64,000 nt of DNA from Antennarius striatus (taxonomy: Eukaryota > Chordata > Actinopteri > Lophiiformes > Antennariidae), in contig NC_090780.1 of the NCBI RefSeq assembly GCF_040054535.1, forward strand, positions 14,565,001-14,629,000. The letters are read 5' to 3'. Numbering within the stretch: position 1 is the stretch's first letter; the number at the start of each line of letters is the position of its first letter. The translations under genes were made by a program, and so were the position numbers. The notes below the pieces were generated by a model that had not been told where the DNA came from, did not search any database, and saw only the letters and a program-made list of their open reading frames with translations. This document shows, in pieces, positions 41,529-64,000 of this stretch.

Positions 41529-41534
41529 AATAAA
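41529..41534 (+). terminator. myl6: Poly(A) signal of myl6
   Basis: AATAAA 311 bases after the stop, followed by a GT-rich downstream element (gtttgtgtgtgtatg). The 3' UTR of about 330 bases is T-rich. Confidence 0.75.
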
Positions 41535-41559
41535 AAGCCGTTTCTGAAGTATACTACGT

Positions 41560-42190
41560 TTGTGTGTGTATGTTATCCAGCATCTCAAATTTTGCATATG
41601 AATAAAAATGAGTAATTTTTTTAATTAAAATTAATTAATGACATATCCAGCAAATGAATAGTATCTAAACATTTAAAATTGGTGTATTAAACTGGAGTCC
41701 TGCTATTAAAAAAAATCAATCAAAGTTAGCATTGGTACTTGTGCATTAGCCTTGTGGAACAGTTTTCAGTGAAATCAGCTACTTTTCGTGTTTTTGGAAG
41801 TATGGACCAACCGTTTAACAAATGGGTAGACAAAAGGGCAAAAACTGATTACAAACTAATTGAACTAATTTTCCTTTTTAAGTGACAGTAAACCATGTTA
41901 TCGCATCAAGCCAATGAGGATAATAACATCTCTGAAACTGAAAGTTAAATGAGATTGAGCCAGTGTTAATTATATCATCAATGCAGAGCATTAGAGGGCA
42001 AATCCTTCATAAAGTCTTTGATTCTTGTCTAATTTCATAACCTTAGTGTGACACATCTTCAGATCTCTGAACAAACTAAAATATAAATTCCTGAATCCAC
42101 ACCCCCAAGTTTAGATCTTACCTGTTTTACCAGTTGATGTCATTACTGGCAAAAAACCCCAAAAAAAATACCCACTGCAGGATTCCTCTT
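41560..42190. other. Convergent intergenic spacer between myl6 and smarcc2
   Basis: AT-rich with no coding signal. It lies between the poly(A) sites of the two converging genes. Confidence 0.5.
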
Positions 42191-42196
42191 CACATT

Positions 42197-42202
42197 TTTA
42201 TT
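42197..42202 (-). terminator. smarcc2: Candidate distal poly(A) signal of smarcc2
   Basis: AATAAA on the minus strand about 1.7 kb after the smarcc2 stop. Another AATAAA at 42516-42521 is equally possible. The interval 42203-43894 would then be 3' UTR; no other coding sequence is seen in it. Confidence 0.35.
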
Positions 42203-43894
42203 TTTTCATCAACACTTCTTGATTAAAACCTGGCCCTCTTTTTTTTTAACCTTTTTTTTAATACAAACTTCCAGAGTAACTGTCAGCACAATTGCGATGA
42301 TTTACCGAGGAAAAAAGTCTACTGAATAATTATCAACTGCTGCTACCTTCAGCATAGTGAAAAACATACAGAAACATAACAGACACTTATTATATATCAC
42401 AAAATCCACATAATGTTGTAATAACACAGATAAAAGAAGTCCATTTATGCTCACACAATGGTGAGGTCTGCAATACTGGCTTGACGGACACTAACTGCAA
42501 AGTTACACCATCTGATTTATTACATTTCATGTAACTAGAAGTGATGGCCCATGTGCAGAATGAAGAATGATTTTTTTTTTTTAAATTCCTCAACCTTTAT
42601 AACACAGCAAATGGCACATAAAATAAAACTGACTGGTAATGTTGTTTACATATCTTAATGGCATGCATTGACATTCACACATACAATCACATCTTGAGTC
42701 GATCCAGCAGGCCGTCCCAAATCATGCACAACGGTGGAAGGGGTTAATATAGGCTACCAATGATATACAGGCACAATGTTGACGTATCAAAGAAAGAAGA
42801 CTGGACAGTAAAAAACAAAATTGATAGGTAAAGATTATGATTATAAAAACATTTTGGTTTAGCAGTTAACACAAAGTCAAATATAGAATATATAACATAC
42901 TGTATCTGGTTGCTGGTAGAATTATTATTCCCAGACCTTCTTTTCCAGCTACTCTTTCAACAAAACTACATTCCTCACAGAATTATGCTTTGAGTTCATC
43001 CAGATTTGAAAATCATGTTAGCTCCTAGCTAACATGATTTTTCTCTAAGTGCTGCAGAAAATGATGTTTCTTCAGGATGATCATCTCTACCTGTCAGTAT
43101 TTTCAAATTTTATCACTACACGCAAACAAAAGGTGTGTTTGTAACAGGAAATCCAGTTTAAATTTTCTTAACTGCATTAAAACATTTAAAATCTTACAGT
43201 AATTTCCATCTGGCTTCTGATTGGAATGTTTTCATTAATGCAGACATTTCTGGAGAAATGCTCTGGTTTTACTCGACCTTTAGGTTCAGAACCAGCAGAA
43301 TGACCGTTGTTTCATGAAATACAGACAAAGGAAATGTAACATTCCCAATCAAGTTTCCAAAACCTTCAATATGAAAAAAGTATTTAAGACAACAAAAGGA
43401 CGATATAAGTGCCAAAGTTCAATTTCATGGATGCTTCAAGTCTTTCAATGAGACCTCGGGAAACATGTTAAAAGTGCATTTTACATATATTTCAATTAGT
43501 ACCTACAGTACAAAGGGGTGTTGGGGGGGGTTATTTCCAACCACTGAAAATACAAGATGAGTCTTTTGTTCTCCTTGAGAGCCAGCATGTTGGGGAGACA
43601 CTCTTCCGTTTACATGTCGAATCAACCACACAACATGAACAGCTTGGGTTGGAAAGGACATCGTCTTCATGAGTGGGTTGAATTTGAAAGGGTCTTTTTT
43701 CAATAGACAGTCAAGTAGAGGTGGTTCGATTTGGATATCATCATTTTTTTATACCTCAAATCAATTGTCCTGTTGAAAAATAAAAAAACAACAAAAAAAG
43801 GTTGAACATGTAAAATGTGTTCTCTTTCTTCAGTTTATGACTTCTTCATTTCGGAGAATACAGGCAGGACTCGAAATGGGCGATCACTCAGATT

Positions 43895-55797
<11,903 letters not shown>

Positions 55798-55896
55798 CTT
55801 TGCCTGCAGACAACTAGTCAAGTTCGTCTGCCGCCCAGCGGCCAAAGTGTGGTACTACAACGTTTGGACTACAGAAGGCTGTAATAACAGGTGATT

Positions 55897-55910
55897 AACA
55901 GCAGGCGGCG
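55897..55910 (+). promoter_or_regulatory. Weak CTCF-like word near smarcc2 promoter
   Basis: acagcaggcggcgg matches the CTCF core with two deviations. Low weight. Confidence 0.2.
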
Positions 55911-57325
55911 GTATAGTGTCGCAAATAGTTCTCAAATGCTTTCTTCTCAAAAAACATACTGCATCTCAAAATAACTCAAAATACACTTCATCTGTGCAGA
56001 GTGAACTCACTTTGCTTACGCATGATGTAGAATGGCTCCTCGGCGCGTCATAATACAGTAATAAATCATCATGATTGATTTATTGACATTTAAGATGAAC
56101 ATCTATTATGGGATTTACCTGATTTATGCAATACTGGTTGATGACCTATTACAACACGTCCTATTTGATAAAAAATCAAATTGCATGCATTCAGCACATT
56201 ATCCACATTATCCAGCGCAGTGTCCCTAATTCAGTAGAAGAAATTGTTCGAGAACTGAATGGTTTATTTCTTTTCTACATTGTAATACAGTATACTTATA
56301 ATAATGAAAAGTGAATGTATAATAATCTAGTTACAGTGTTGTACAAGTTATATTTGATTGGCGTAGTGAAAATTCCTCATATGTGTCTTATTAAACATTT
56401 GTTTTAGAATCATGAGTAGATAAACGCACCACAAAGTGCACTGTAGGCACGTTGTAGGCACAGTGACAATCAAACAGCTTTAGAAATGATTTAATCATGC
56501 AGTATGATGGGTTTGAGAGGACTGTAATTTCATCCGTGCAGTATGTCATGCAAATATGGTAAAATTTGACAATAAAGTTGACTGTGACTATGACTATGAT
56601 ATTACCATTTCACAACAACTAAGGCCTCCATGCACTGCTTCTTCTCTGAGATTGATTTAGTGGTTGACTTGCAAAAATACAACAGAGATAAAATCCTGGA
56701 TTCTATATCTCTGTAACCAGCAGTCTGTTGATCAGACTAGCAATTTACTGTGATCTGTCAACAGAGCATCCAGTAATTCTGCTGATGAGACAAACAGATA
56801 GAAAAGCAAAAGGCTGCAAATGTGAATTAAATAAACAAAAATAATTAAAATTGTGTTTGAAAAAGACATAGTTTTGGTTTAATGACAATGAGTGTATTAA
56901 AATATAGCCTTGAGAATCTATATATTAATATAGATATCTATATATTGGGAGCAGGGTTTGTCCTCTTGGTCTTCTTTCAGGTGATTCATTTGACTGCACC
57001 TGCGCAATGAAGGTGTTCTCTTTTAAACTTAAGTTTAAGTTAACTCGATTTCACAGTTTTCACAGAAGTAAGCAGAAATGTCTGCTTTACACTTTGAGCT
57101 TTATTTAATAGCTACTCTGGTTAATTCAAAAGATACATAATTTGATTTCAAGGAGCCAATCAGATTTACAATCCCAGATTAGTTACTGGTATTGAGTGTC
57201 ATTAATTTGGTATGGAGTACATTGTTGGCTAAATCACTTTTTTTTTTTTAAATTCTCTAGCTCAGTGATAAATGGACACACTATAGGGGTGTTCAAGACC
57301 CCTCCAAAGAATCACAAGTTAAATC
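55911..57325. other. Intergenic, nothing recognised
   Basis: AT-rich, no gene supported. A short perfect palindrome (tatagatatctata) lies near 56930-56943. Confidence 0.5.
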
Positions 57326-57437
57326 ACACAATGTGCGTGCACACACGCACGCACGCACGCCCACGCGCACACACACACACACACGCACACACACACACAC
57401 GCACACGCACACGCACTCACTCACACATACACATATA
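57326..57437. repeat. Imperfect (CA)n/(CG)-interrupted array
   Basis: Mixed cacgcacgc and cacacaca units. Together with the two GT arrays that follow within 500 bases, it creates a potential long inverted CA/GT pairing. Confidence 0.95.
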
Positions 57438-57556
57438 CTGTATATAAATGCACAATGAGGAATGAGTGAGCAGAAAAGAAATTAAAAATCTCCACTTTCT
57501 TCATGACTGACCTTTTTACTGCTTTAGTCAGAGGCAATTAATTGAGAACGAAAGTG

Positions 57557-57572
57557 TGCTTGTGTGTGTGTG

Positions 57573-57604
<32 letters not shown>

Positions 57605-57651
57605 CGTGTGTGCGTGTGTGTGCCTGTGTGTGTGCGTGTGTGTGTGTGTGT
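57557..57651. repeat. Interrupted (GT)n microsatellite
   Basis: GT run with ttg and gcg interruptions. Confidence 0.95.
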
Positions 57652-57776
57652 TTGGATCTTACATGACCCAGGGTAATTTGTTAAGTCCAGAGACAACACT
57701 GGTGAGAGCAGTGCTCCTTGACGATCTGTGTATTTATTTTTGCATGTGTACGTGTGTGTTTGTATTTGTTTAACAG

Positions 57777-57785
57777 TCTGTGTGT

Positions 57786-57866
<81 letters not shown>

Positions 57867-57900
57867 TGTGTGCGTGCCTGCGTGCGTGCGCGTGTGTGTG
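57777..57900. repeat. (GT)n microsatellite
   Basis: GT run with minor interruptions, ending in a gcgtgcctgcgtgcgtgcgcg stretch near 57872-57892. Confidence 0.95.
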
Positions 57901-59893
57901 GTGCACCAGTCTCTGCTGAAGGAGAGAGTGAAGCCTATTGATTATTTTAATCCTTCTATTTGTGAGTCTGTGATCCTCTCCGCTCAGCCTTCCACAGGGG
58001 GATTGCTAATGGGGCTGAACGCTTTCCTCCTCAGCCACTCTCTCCCTGTCCAATTAACTGAATGCTGGAATCCTCAAGGAGGGAGCGCTGGGACCTCGGG
58101 TGGAGGGAAACTGTTGAATTACAACCCCACCTACACCCCGAGTCAACTGTCTCGGAAACCTTTCATATGCACCACATTCAGAAAGAATGTCCTTTTCCAG
58201 AATGGTCTTACCTCTCACCTTTAATTATACATCCATTAGTTTCATTCCAGTGAGGTGTGAACACTTTCCAGCCTGCGTTCCATTTTCACTCGAGGCTCTG
58301 AAGAGTGTTGACATGAGTGGAGAAAGCAACAAGTCCTTGAAACCTGTAGCTGTAAGTTTGCCAGAATCGTATTTGTTGAATTATTATTTATGTTCATGTC
58401 CCTTCTGAAGATTTCCCGAGGATTCAAGGAACCAAACCTTTAACTATGGACCTGGTGACTTGCTTTATTTTGGAAAAATAACTGTGGATGCTGCGATGGA
58501 CAAAGCAGTATGAAAATGAATGAATAAATGAATGAATGAACTGTGAATGACTGGTTCCATATAAATCACAATATGTTGTTTTATTCAATTTAAAGCAATA
58601 CATTCGCTCCACGTCTCTAAAAGCTAAATCACATCTCTGCCTTTACCCAAGTTAACAAAACTGCATTATGAAGAGAGGTTCCTCTGGCTCCTTGAGACTC
58701 CCTCATCTTTCATATGTAACAGTAGAAAGATTGAACTGCGTCTGTCTGTGTATCTGTAAAAAAAAAAATCCCCATCCAGTTTATTCTGTGTTATTTCTTT
58801 CTTAGTAATTTATAGTCCACATGTACTGTATATTTAGATAAATCTAGTTACCCACAAACTATAAAAACTAACCTCTTTCATCATTTAATTGATTAATGAA
58901 GTAGAGTTTGTAAGATTCACTCAATATAACAAAGACTGATAAGAATCTGAAATACAGTCTCGGGTATTTTACATGCATTTTGAGCTGCCCCAGTCGAGTC
59001 GAGCATTGAAAACAATGGGACAGAAAAACACTGCTATTAATAGTTGTCTGTTCCTATTCCTCAATCATTTGGAAGAGAGCTCAACAACTGAAGAAATTAA
59101 AGGTTTGGGGAATAACATAGGTCCAAATATTAATCAATATATTCCATAAAAGATAAAACACTAAGTTGAAAAGTACATGATGTGTCAGCATTAGATTTAT
59201 AATGACATAAAATGAACAAAGGGTTGTAAAAATTAGAACTTTAATGACAATGAAATATGTCATACAATCAGATCATTTACCATGGAAGAAACAAAAAGAT
59301 ATGATTGGAAGGTTATCATTTGACAGCTTTTGTTCCGGAATAAATATTTTAATCTCACTCTGTGATTACTTTGAAAAATGCTGCTAAAACCACCTTAATC
59401 AAAATGTATCACAATAGATATCAATTGTGTTCATCATTTTCCTTCAAGGGGAGAAAAAAGAATGAAAGGAATTGAAAATAAAGCAGTAGTTTTACTCTCA
59501 CTTAGTGATGGAAAAATAAAACTGAATTTTTATAGTGTTTCATGGTCTTTAAGGGAAGAGAATATCTATGCTATCGATGCTGATTTCATACATAACAAAT
59601 ACACCAAACTCAGCTTGCAAAGTACACCCACGACAATATATCCCCACTGCTCATGAGCAAAGGTAAAAGTGTTGAAAACAAAACAACATATATAATGCAG
59701 AATTGCACAAAGGTTATGCAAAGCCACTCAGAGGGAACGCCTGCGTACGATATACAATGTCAAGATGTTCTTCCACCGTCGCAGCTGAAGAATGACGAGT
59801 TTAAAAGTTCACATCCAAATCTCATCTGGGTACAGCCGTGCATTCAGGCTACAAAGCTGGATCTTCGTCCTTTTGTAGGAGCAACAAGGTTTT
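57901..59893. other. Intergenic, no gene supported
   Basis: A GC-balanced stretch at about 57950-58170 could be a conserved non-coding element. An 88-codon plus frame at 59653-59919 has no recognisable family, and its end runs into the palindrome at 59894. Confidence 0.45.
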
Positions 59894-59988
59894 TGCCAGT
59901 CATTATATTATTTTATTAATATAATGACTGGCAGAAACAAGGTTTCTGCCAGTCATTATATGCCAGTCATATTATTTGATTAATATGA
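59884..59988. repeat. Snap-back palindrome with a third partial arm
   Basis: TGCCAGTCATTATATTA (59894-59910), a six-base loop, then its exact complement (59917-59933). The words acaaggttt and tgccagtcattata recur directly at 59937-59960. A further small inverted pair (catatta/taatatg) follows at 59969-59987. Confidence 0.9.
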
Positions 59989-60067
59989 AAATATCTTTTT
60001 CCAAGAATTTATTATATTCTACTTGCATTAGGATTTAGTATGTCAACAGGAACATCATTTGGTCATA

Positions 60068-60305
60068 GGAATGCGCTGTCCCCCCTACAAGCTGCTCAAT
60101 TGGGGCGCGTTCCGGAAGCCGCTGCCTGTCACTCTTCCTCCCGATGTGTGTAGTTTGATGTGTGTACTAACTGCATGCTTACAGGCACCCTTGTGTGCTG
60201 TGTTTCAGGGGGCCTGTGTATACACTGATTGTTAACTAACACAAAAAACATGTCTACACCTGAGTGACAATGTAATTTCCCTGTGGGGATTAATAAAGTA
60301 TACTT
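60068..60305 (+). mobile_element. 5'-truncated SINE relative, copy 3
   Basis: It shares the gcgctgtcc, caagctgctca, gcatgcttacaggc and ggcctgtgtatacac words with the SINE at 19860-20236, and ends in aatttccctgtggggattaa then taaagtata and a (tct)n tail. That tail is the 3' terminal word of fish L2-type LINEs from memory, suggesting how the SINE is mobilised. The tRNA-like head is missing. Confidence 0.65.
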
Positions 60306-60924
60306 CTTCTTCTTCTGTTTATCATTTCTCATTTTACTTACACAATTAAATGCCTCTGTTGATTATTCACAGATGTGTTTCCACTGTACAAAATGAAGTT
60401 AAGCTTCCATATAAGTGACTTAAATTAAATTTTATTCAATTTAATAAAACAGGGAGTTATTGTACATCAGACACATACAACGATCCCTCAGCTACCTGCT
60501 GCATTCATAAAGTAAGTAAAAAGATTTCCATGGACTACTCATGCTGGAGATTTTTTCATTGGAAATCCTCATGAAATGATATTTGGAGAAGATAAATTAG
60601 CTTGCTCAAATAGCCCGAACTGGACAGACTTCATGCATAAAGAGCAAAAAGGACACAGGTCATGTAAGGCACAGAACACCTACATGTGTGATATGTTGCA
60701 GTAAAAAAACAGTAGTAACCGTATTTTCAAAAACATTTTGAAATGGGTATTTTCACAATAGTTGTTTCATCATTCCACTATTGTTCTATGAGTGAAGAGG
60801 CTATCTTTCCACCCAGCTACATATTCTATATGGGGATCATGATTCTGATTTTCTAAAAAAAGATTCTATCATCTCAAGGAGCAGACCATCTCCTCACCCA
60901 GAGAACAAAGGTTACAGCAACATT
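60306..60924. other. Intergenic, nothing recognised
   Basis: No gene or repeat that I can support. Confidence 0.5.
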
Positions 60925-60936
60925 ACACTTCTACAT

Positions 60937-60982
60937 CCATCCATCCATCTATCCATCCATCTATCCATCCATCCATCCATCT
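60937..60982. repeat. (ATCC)n 3' tail of the Rex3-like element
   Basis: Tetranucleotide array, (GGAT)n on the element strand, with atct interruptions. It is the expected simple-repeat 3' tail. Confidence 0.9.
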
Positions 60983-63453
60983 TCCACCACTTATCCGGAA
61001 TCGGGTCGCGGGGGCAGCAGCTTCAACAGGGAGCCCCAAACTTCCCTTTTCCTGGCCACATCCACCAGCTCTAATTGGGGGATCCCAAGGCGTTCCCAGG
61101 CCAGTGTTGAGATGTAATCCCTCCACCTGGTCCTGGGTCTGCCCCGAGGTCTCCTCCCAGCTGGATGTGCCAGAAACACCTCCCTAGGGAGGCGCCCCGG
61201 AGGCATCCGCACCTGATGCCCAAACCACCTCAACTGACTCCTTTCCACGCGAAGGAGCAGCGGCTCTACTCTGAGCCCCTCAGAGTGTTTCTCACCTTAT
61301 CTCTAAGGGAGACACCAGCTATCCGTCTGAGAAAGCCTATTTCAGCCGCTTGTATCCGCGATCTCGTTCTTTCGGTCATGACCCATCGCTCATGACTATA
61401 GGTGAGGGTAGGAACGAAGATTTAACGGTAGATGGAGAGCTTTGCCTCTCAGCTTAGCTCCCTCTTTGTGACAACAGTGCGGTTAAGCGACTGCAATACC
61501 GCTCCTGTTCCCCCAATTCTCTGTCCAATCTCACGCTCCATTGTTCCCTCACTCGTGAACAGGACCCCGAGATACTTACACTCCTTCACTTCGGGAAGGA
61601 CCTCATTCCCCAGTCAGAGAAGGCAGTCCACCGGCTTCCTGCTGAGGACCATGGCCTCAGATTTGGAGGCGCTAATCCTCACTCCCGCCGCTTCACACTG
61701 GGCCGCAAACCGGACCAGTGAGTGCTGCAGGTCACAGGCCGATGACGCAAACAGGACCACATCATCTGCAAAAAGCAGCGATGCAATCCTCAGGCCACCA
61801 AACTGTAACCCCTCCTCACCACAACTACGCCTTGATATCCTGTCCATGAAAATCACAAACATAATTGGTGATAAAGCGCAGCCCTGGCGAAGGCAAACAG
61901 CTACTCGGAACAAGTCCGACTTACTGCCGAGAACCCGAAAGCAGCTCTCTCTTTGGGCCTACAGGGATTGGATGGCCCTGAGGAGAGGCCCCCTCACTCC
62001 ATACTCCCACAGTACCTCCCACAGTATATCTCTGGGGACCCAATCGTAAGCCTTCTCCAAGTCTACAAAACACATGTAGACTGGATGGGCATACTCCCTA
62101 GCCCCCTCTGGGATCCCTTCGAGAGTAAAAAGCTGGTCCGTTGTTCCACGACCAGGACAGAACGCAATCTGTTCCTCCTCAATCTGAGATTCTACAATCA
62201 GCCGGACCCTCATTTCCAGCACCTTGGAGTAAACTTTCCCAAGGAGGTTGAGGAGTGTGATGGCCCTGTGATTGGCACACGCCCTCTGGTCCCCCTTTTT
62301 AAAAAGAGGACCACCACCCCAGTCTGCCACTCTTTCGGCACTTCCACGCAATGTTAAAGAGGTGTGTCATCCATGACAGCCCCTCAACACCCAGAGACTT
62401 CAGGATTTCCAGGCAAATCTCATCAACACCTGGGGCTTTGCCACCGTGAAGTTGTTTAACTACCTCGGTGACTTCGCCCCGAGAGACTGACTTGAATCCC
62501 CTGTCATCCTCCAGCTCTGCCTCTGCAACAGAGGACGGGTCAGTTGGGGTAGTCGGATTCCAGTTGGGGTAGTCGGATTCCTCAAAGTGTTCCTTCCACC
62601 GACCGACAACCTCCTCAGTTGAGGTCAACAGTGTCCCATCCTTGGCGTATACAGCTTGGATGGTCCCCCGTTTCCCCCTCCTGAGGTGTTGGACAGTCCT
62701 CCAGGACAACTTTGGTGCCGTCCGATAGTCCTTCTCCATGGCCTCTCCGAACTCCTCCGACCCCCTCTGTTTTGCCTCCATCACAGCTGAGGCTACAGTC
62801 CTTTTGGCCCGTCGGTACCCTGCAACTGCTTCAGGAGTCCCCAGGGACAACATGCCCCTGAAGGCCTCCTTCTTCAGTAGGACGGCTTCCCTGACCACCG
62901 GGTTCAACCACGGTGTTCGAGGGTTATCGCCCCTTGAGGCAGACCTTGAGACCACAGCTCTCAGCTGCAGCTTCAGCAATGGAAGCTTTGAACATCGACC
63001 ATTCAGGTTCCATGCCCCCAGCCTCCAGAGGGATGCAAGAGAAGCTCCTTCGGAGGTGGGAGTTGAAGGCCTCACCAACCGAGTTCTCCTCCAGACGTTC
63101 CCAGTTCACCCACTCTACTTGTTTGGGCTTACCAGTTCTATCCAAAGGTTTCCTCTGCCAACAGACCCAACTCACCACCAGGTGGTGATCAGTTGACAGC
63201 TCTGCCCCTCTCTTCACCCGAGTGTCCAAAACACACGGTCGAAGGTCGTGGAGGTAAGCCCCATCAGATCCAACTGGTAATGCTCCACCTCCAACACAAG
63301 CTCCGGTTCCTTTCCCGCCAGTGAGGTGACATTCCACGTCCCCAAAGCCAGCTTTTCCCGCCTGGGTCTGGTCCGTCGTGACCCCCTGTCGTCACTGCCA
63401 CCCATATGGCAGCGCACCCGACCCCATCAGTCTGCCCTGCGGATGGTGGGTCC
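60938..63453 (-). mobile_element. Rex3-like RTE-clade retrotransposon, degenerate, with exact target-site duplications
   Basis: The element reads on the minus strand. It starts with the N-terminus of the endonuclease (GTWNVTSLAGKEPELVLEVE), but most of the endonuclease is deleted. It resumes at VLDTRVKRGAELSTDHHLV, continues through GKAPGVDEI, VYMCFVDLEKAYD, LRQGCALSP and LLFADDVVLF (polymerase), and ends with RGRPRTRWRDYISTLAWERLG and a (GATG)n tail. The sequence ggtgataaagcgcagccctg (61867-61886) and accaccaccccagtctgcca (62310-62329) match what I remember of Rex3 PCR primer sites. Frameshifts and stops abound and the reading frame changes several times, so it is dead. The 13-bp acacttctacatc flanks it at 60925-60937 and 63454-63466. 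Confidence 0.85.
62541..62580. repeat. Perfect 20-bp tandem duplication inside the retroelement
   Basis: cagttggggtagtcggattc occurs twice in direct succession. Twenty bases is not a multiple of three, so it shifts the polymerase frame. Confidence 0.95.
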
Positions 63454-63466
63454 ACACTTCTACATC

Positions 63467-64000
63467 ATATTCTGTAAAGCCCATGAAGAAGCAGAGCAGC
63501 CACAGAACCCTCAGACCTCAGACAACCTAAAACAAATGTGGAAACCCTGAAGCTGGACGGACAATTAGCTGCAGTATGATCAGCCGGTGACAACAGGAAA
63601 GCTTTAATTAAGCTCACATTCTAGATGCTAGGCTAACTGGAAGGTATAGCTACCAACCCAACACACACCAAAGACAGCAGGGTCACCAGATCTGTCACAG
63701 ACAAGTGGAGACCTCTTGCCAAGTACCATCAAAAATCAAAGCACAAATACCTCTGTTGTCAGCTGTGGCATTAGGTTGGTAGCAAGTTGTGCCTGCATGC
63801 AGGGGGACACCATCACACCAGCTGCTTGTTAAACATGCTGGATCATGGGTGGTTTTAGACCCTTTATATGGGAGGATGAAGCCCAAAACACTGCCTTGTG
63901 CTTCTCATGTAACTATGATTGGTGACAGTTCTGAGTTCAGAGGGCGAAGGCTCATGTGATGCTTGAGGTAAAAAGCAATGCTTTACTGATACTGAATGTT
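63467..64000. other. Intergenic, nothing recognised
   Basis: Flank of the Rex3-like insertion to the window end. No coding or repeat signal that I can name. Confidence 0.5.

Noticed and set aside
59653..59919. 88-codon plus frame as a possible gene
   Set aside because: No recognisable family, no splice or promoter context, and its end lies in a palindrome that looks secondary.
61432..62049. 205-codon plus-strand frame
   Set aside because: It is the antisense shadow of the Rex3-like reverse transcriptase.

Overview
The window is nuclear DNA of a bony fish, almost certainly a teleost. Evidence: vertebrate genes with spliced exons whose conceptual proteins match known families from end to end, modest introns, many long (GT)n/(CA)n arrays, and fish-typical transposons (a Rex3-like RTE element, a second RTE-clade element, a Dong/Rex6-like reverse-transcriptase scrap, tRNA-derived SINEs). 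I cannot name the species.

Five protein-coding genes are supported. neurod4 (minus, 23.7-24.7 kb) is a neuronal bHLH factor with one coding exon. endou (minus, 30.3-33.7 kb, 9 exons) encodes a secreted poly(U)-specific endoribonuclease with two somatomedin-B domains. tsfm (plus, 35.1-37.7 kb, 6 exons) encodes mitochondrial elongation factor Ts. myl6 (plus, 38.5-41.2 kb, 6 exons) encodes the non-muscle/smooth-muscle essential myosin light chain. smarcc2 (minus, 43.9-55.8 kb, 26 coding exons) encodes the BAF170 subunit of SWI/SNF. All exon chains were assembled by hand from splice sites and reading phase, and all close in frame: 327, 388, 305, 151 and 1,050 codons.

Layout: 0-23 kb is gene-poor, with a decayed RTE element, microsatellites and SINE pieces. 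neurod4 has a 6 kb upstream region that may hold enhancers. endou and tsfm are divergent; tsfm and myl6 are tandem; myl6 and smarcc2 converge. From 55.8 kb to the end there are no genes, only microsatellites, a truncated SINE, an unusual snap-back palindrome and a Rex3-like copy with exact 13-bp target-site duplications. The genes are not a functional pathway. Their human orthologues all lie on 12q13-q14, so this is conserved synteny with local rearrangement.

The most interesting unexplained signal is a dispersed repeat family, at least four loci in 64 kb. Each copy carries an inverted pair of tandem AGGTCA half-sites that match the ERR/NR5A response element, with stem-loops near both ends. 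One copy fills about 84% of a smarcc2 intron, another ends about 30 bases before an endou splice acceptor, and a third locus is an internally tandem array. Other points: a GC-AG intron in myl6, no visible smooth-muscle alternative exon in myl6, two cysteine substitutions in the neurod4 bHLH, and RTE derivatives that have lost the polymerase core.
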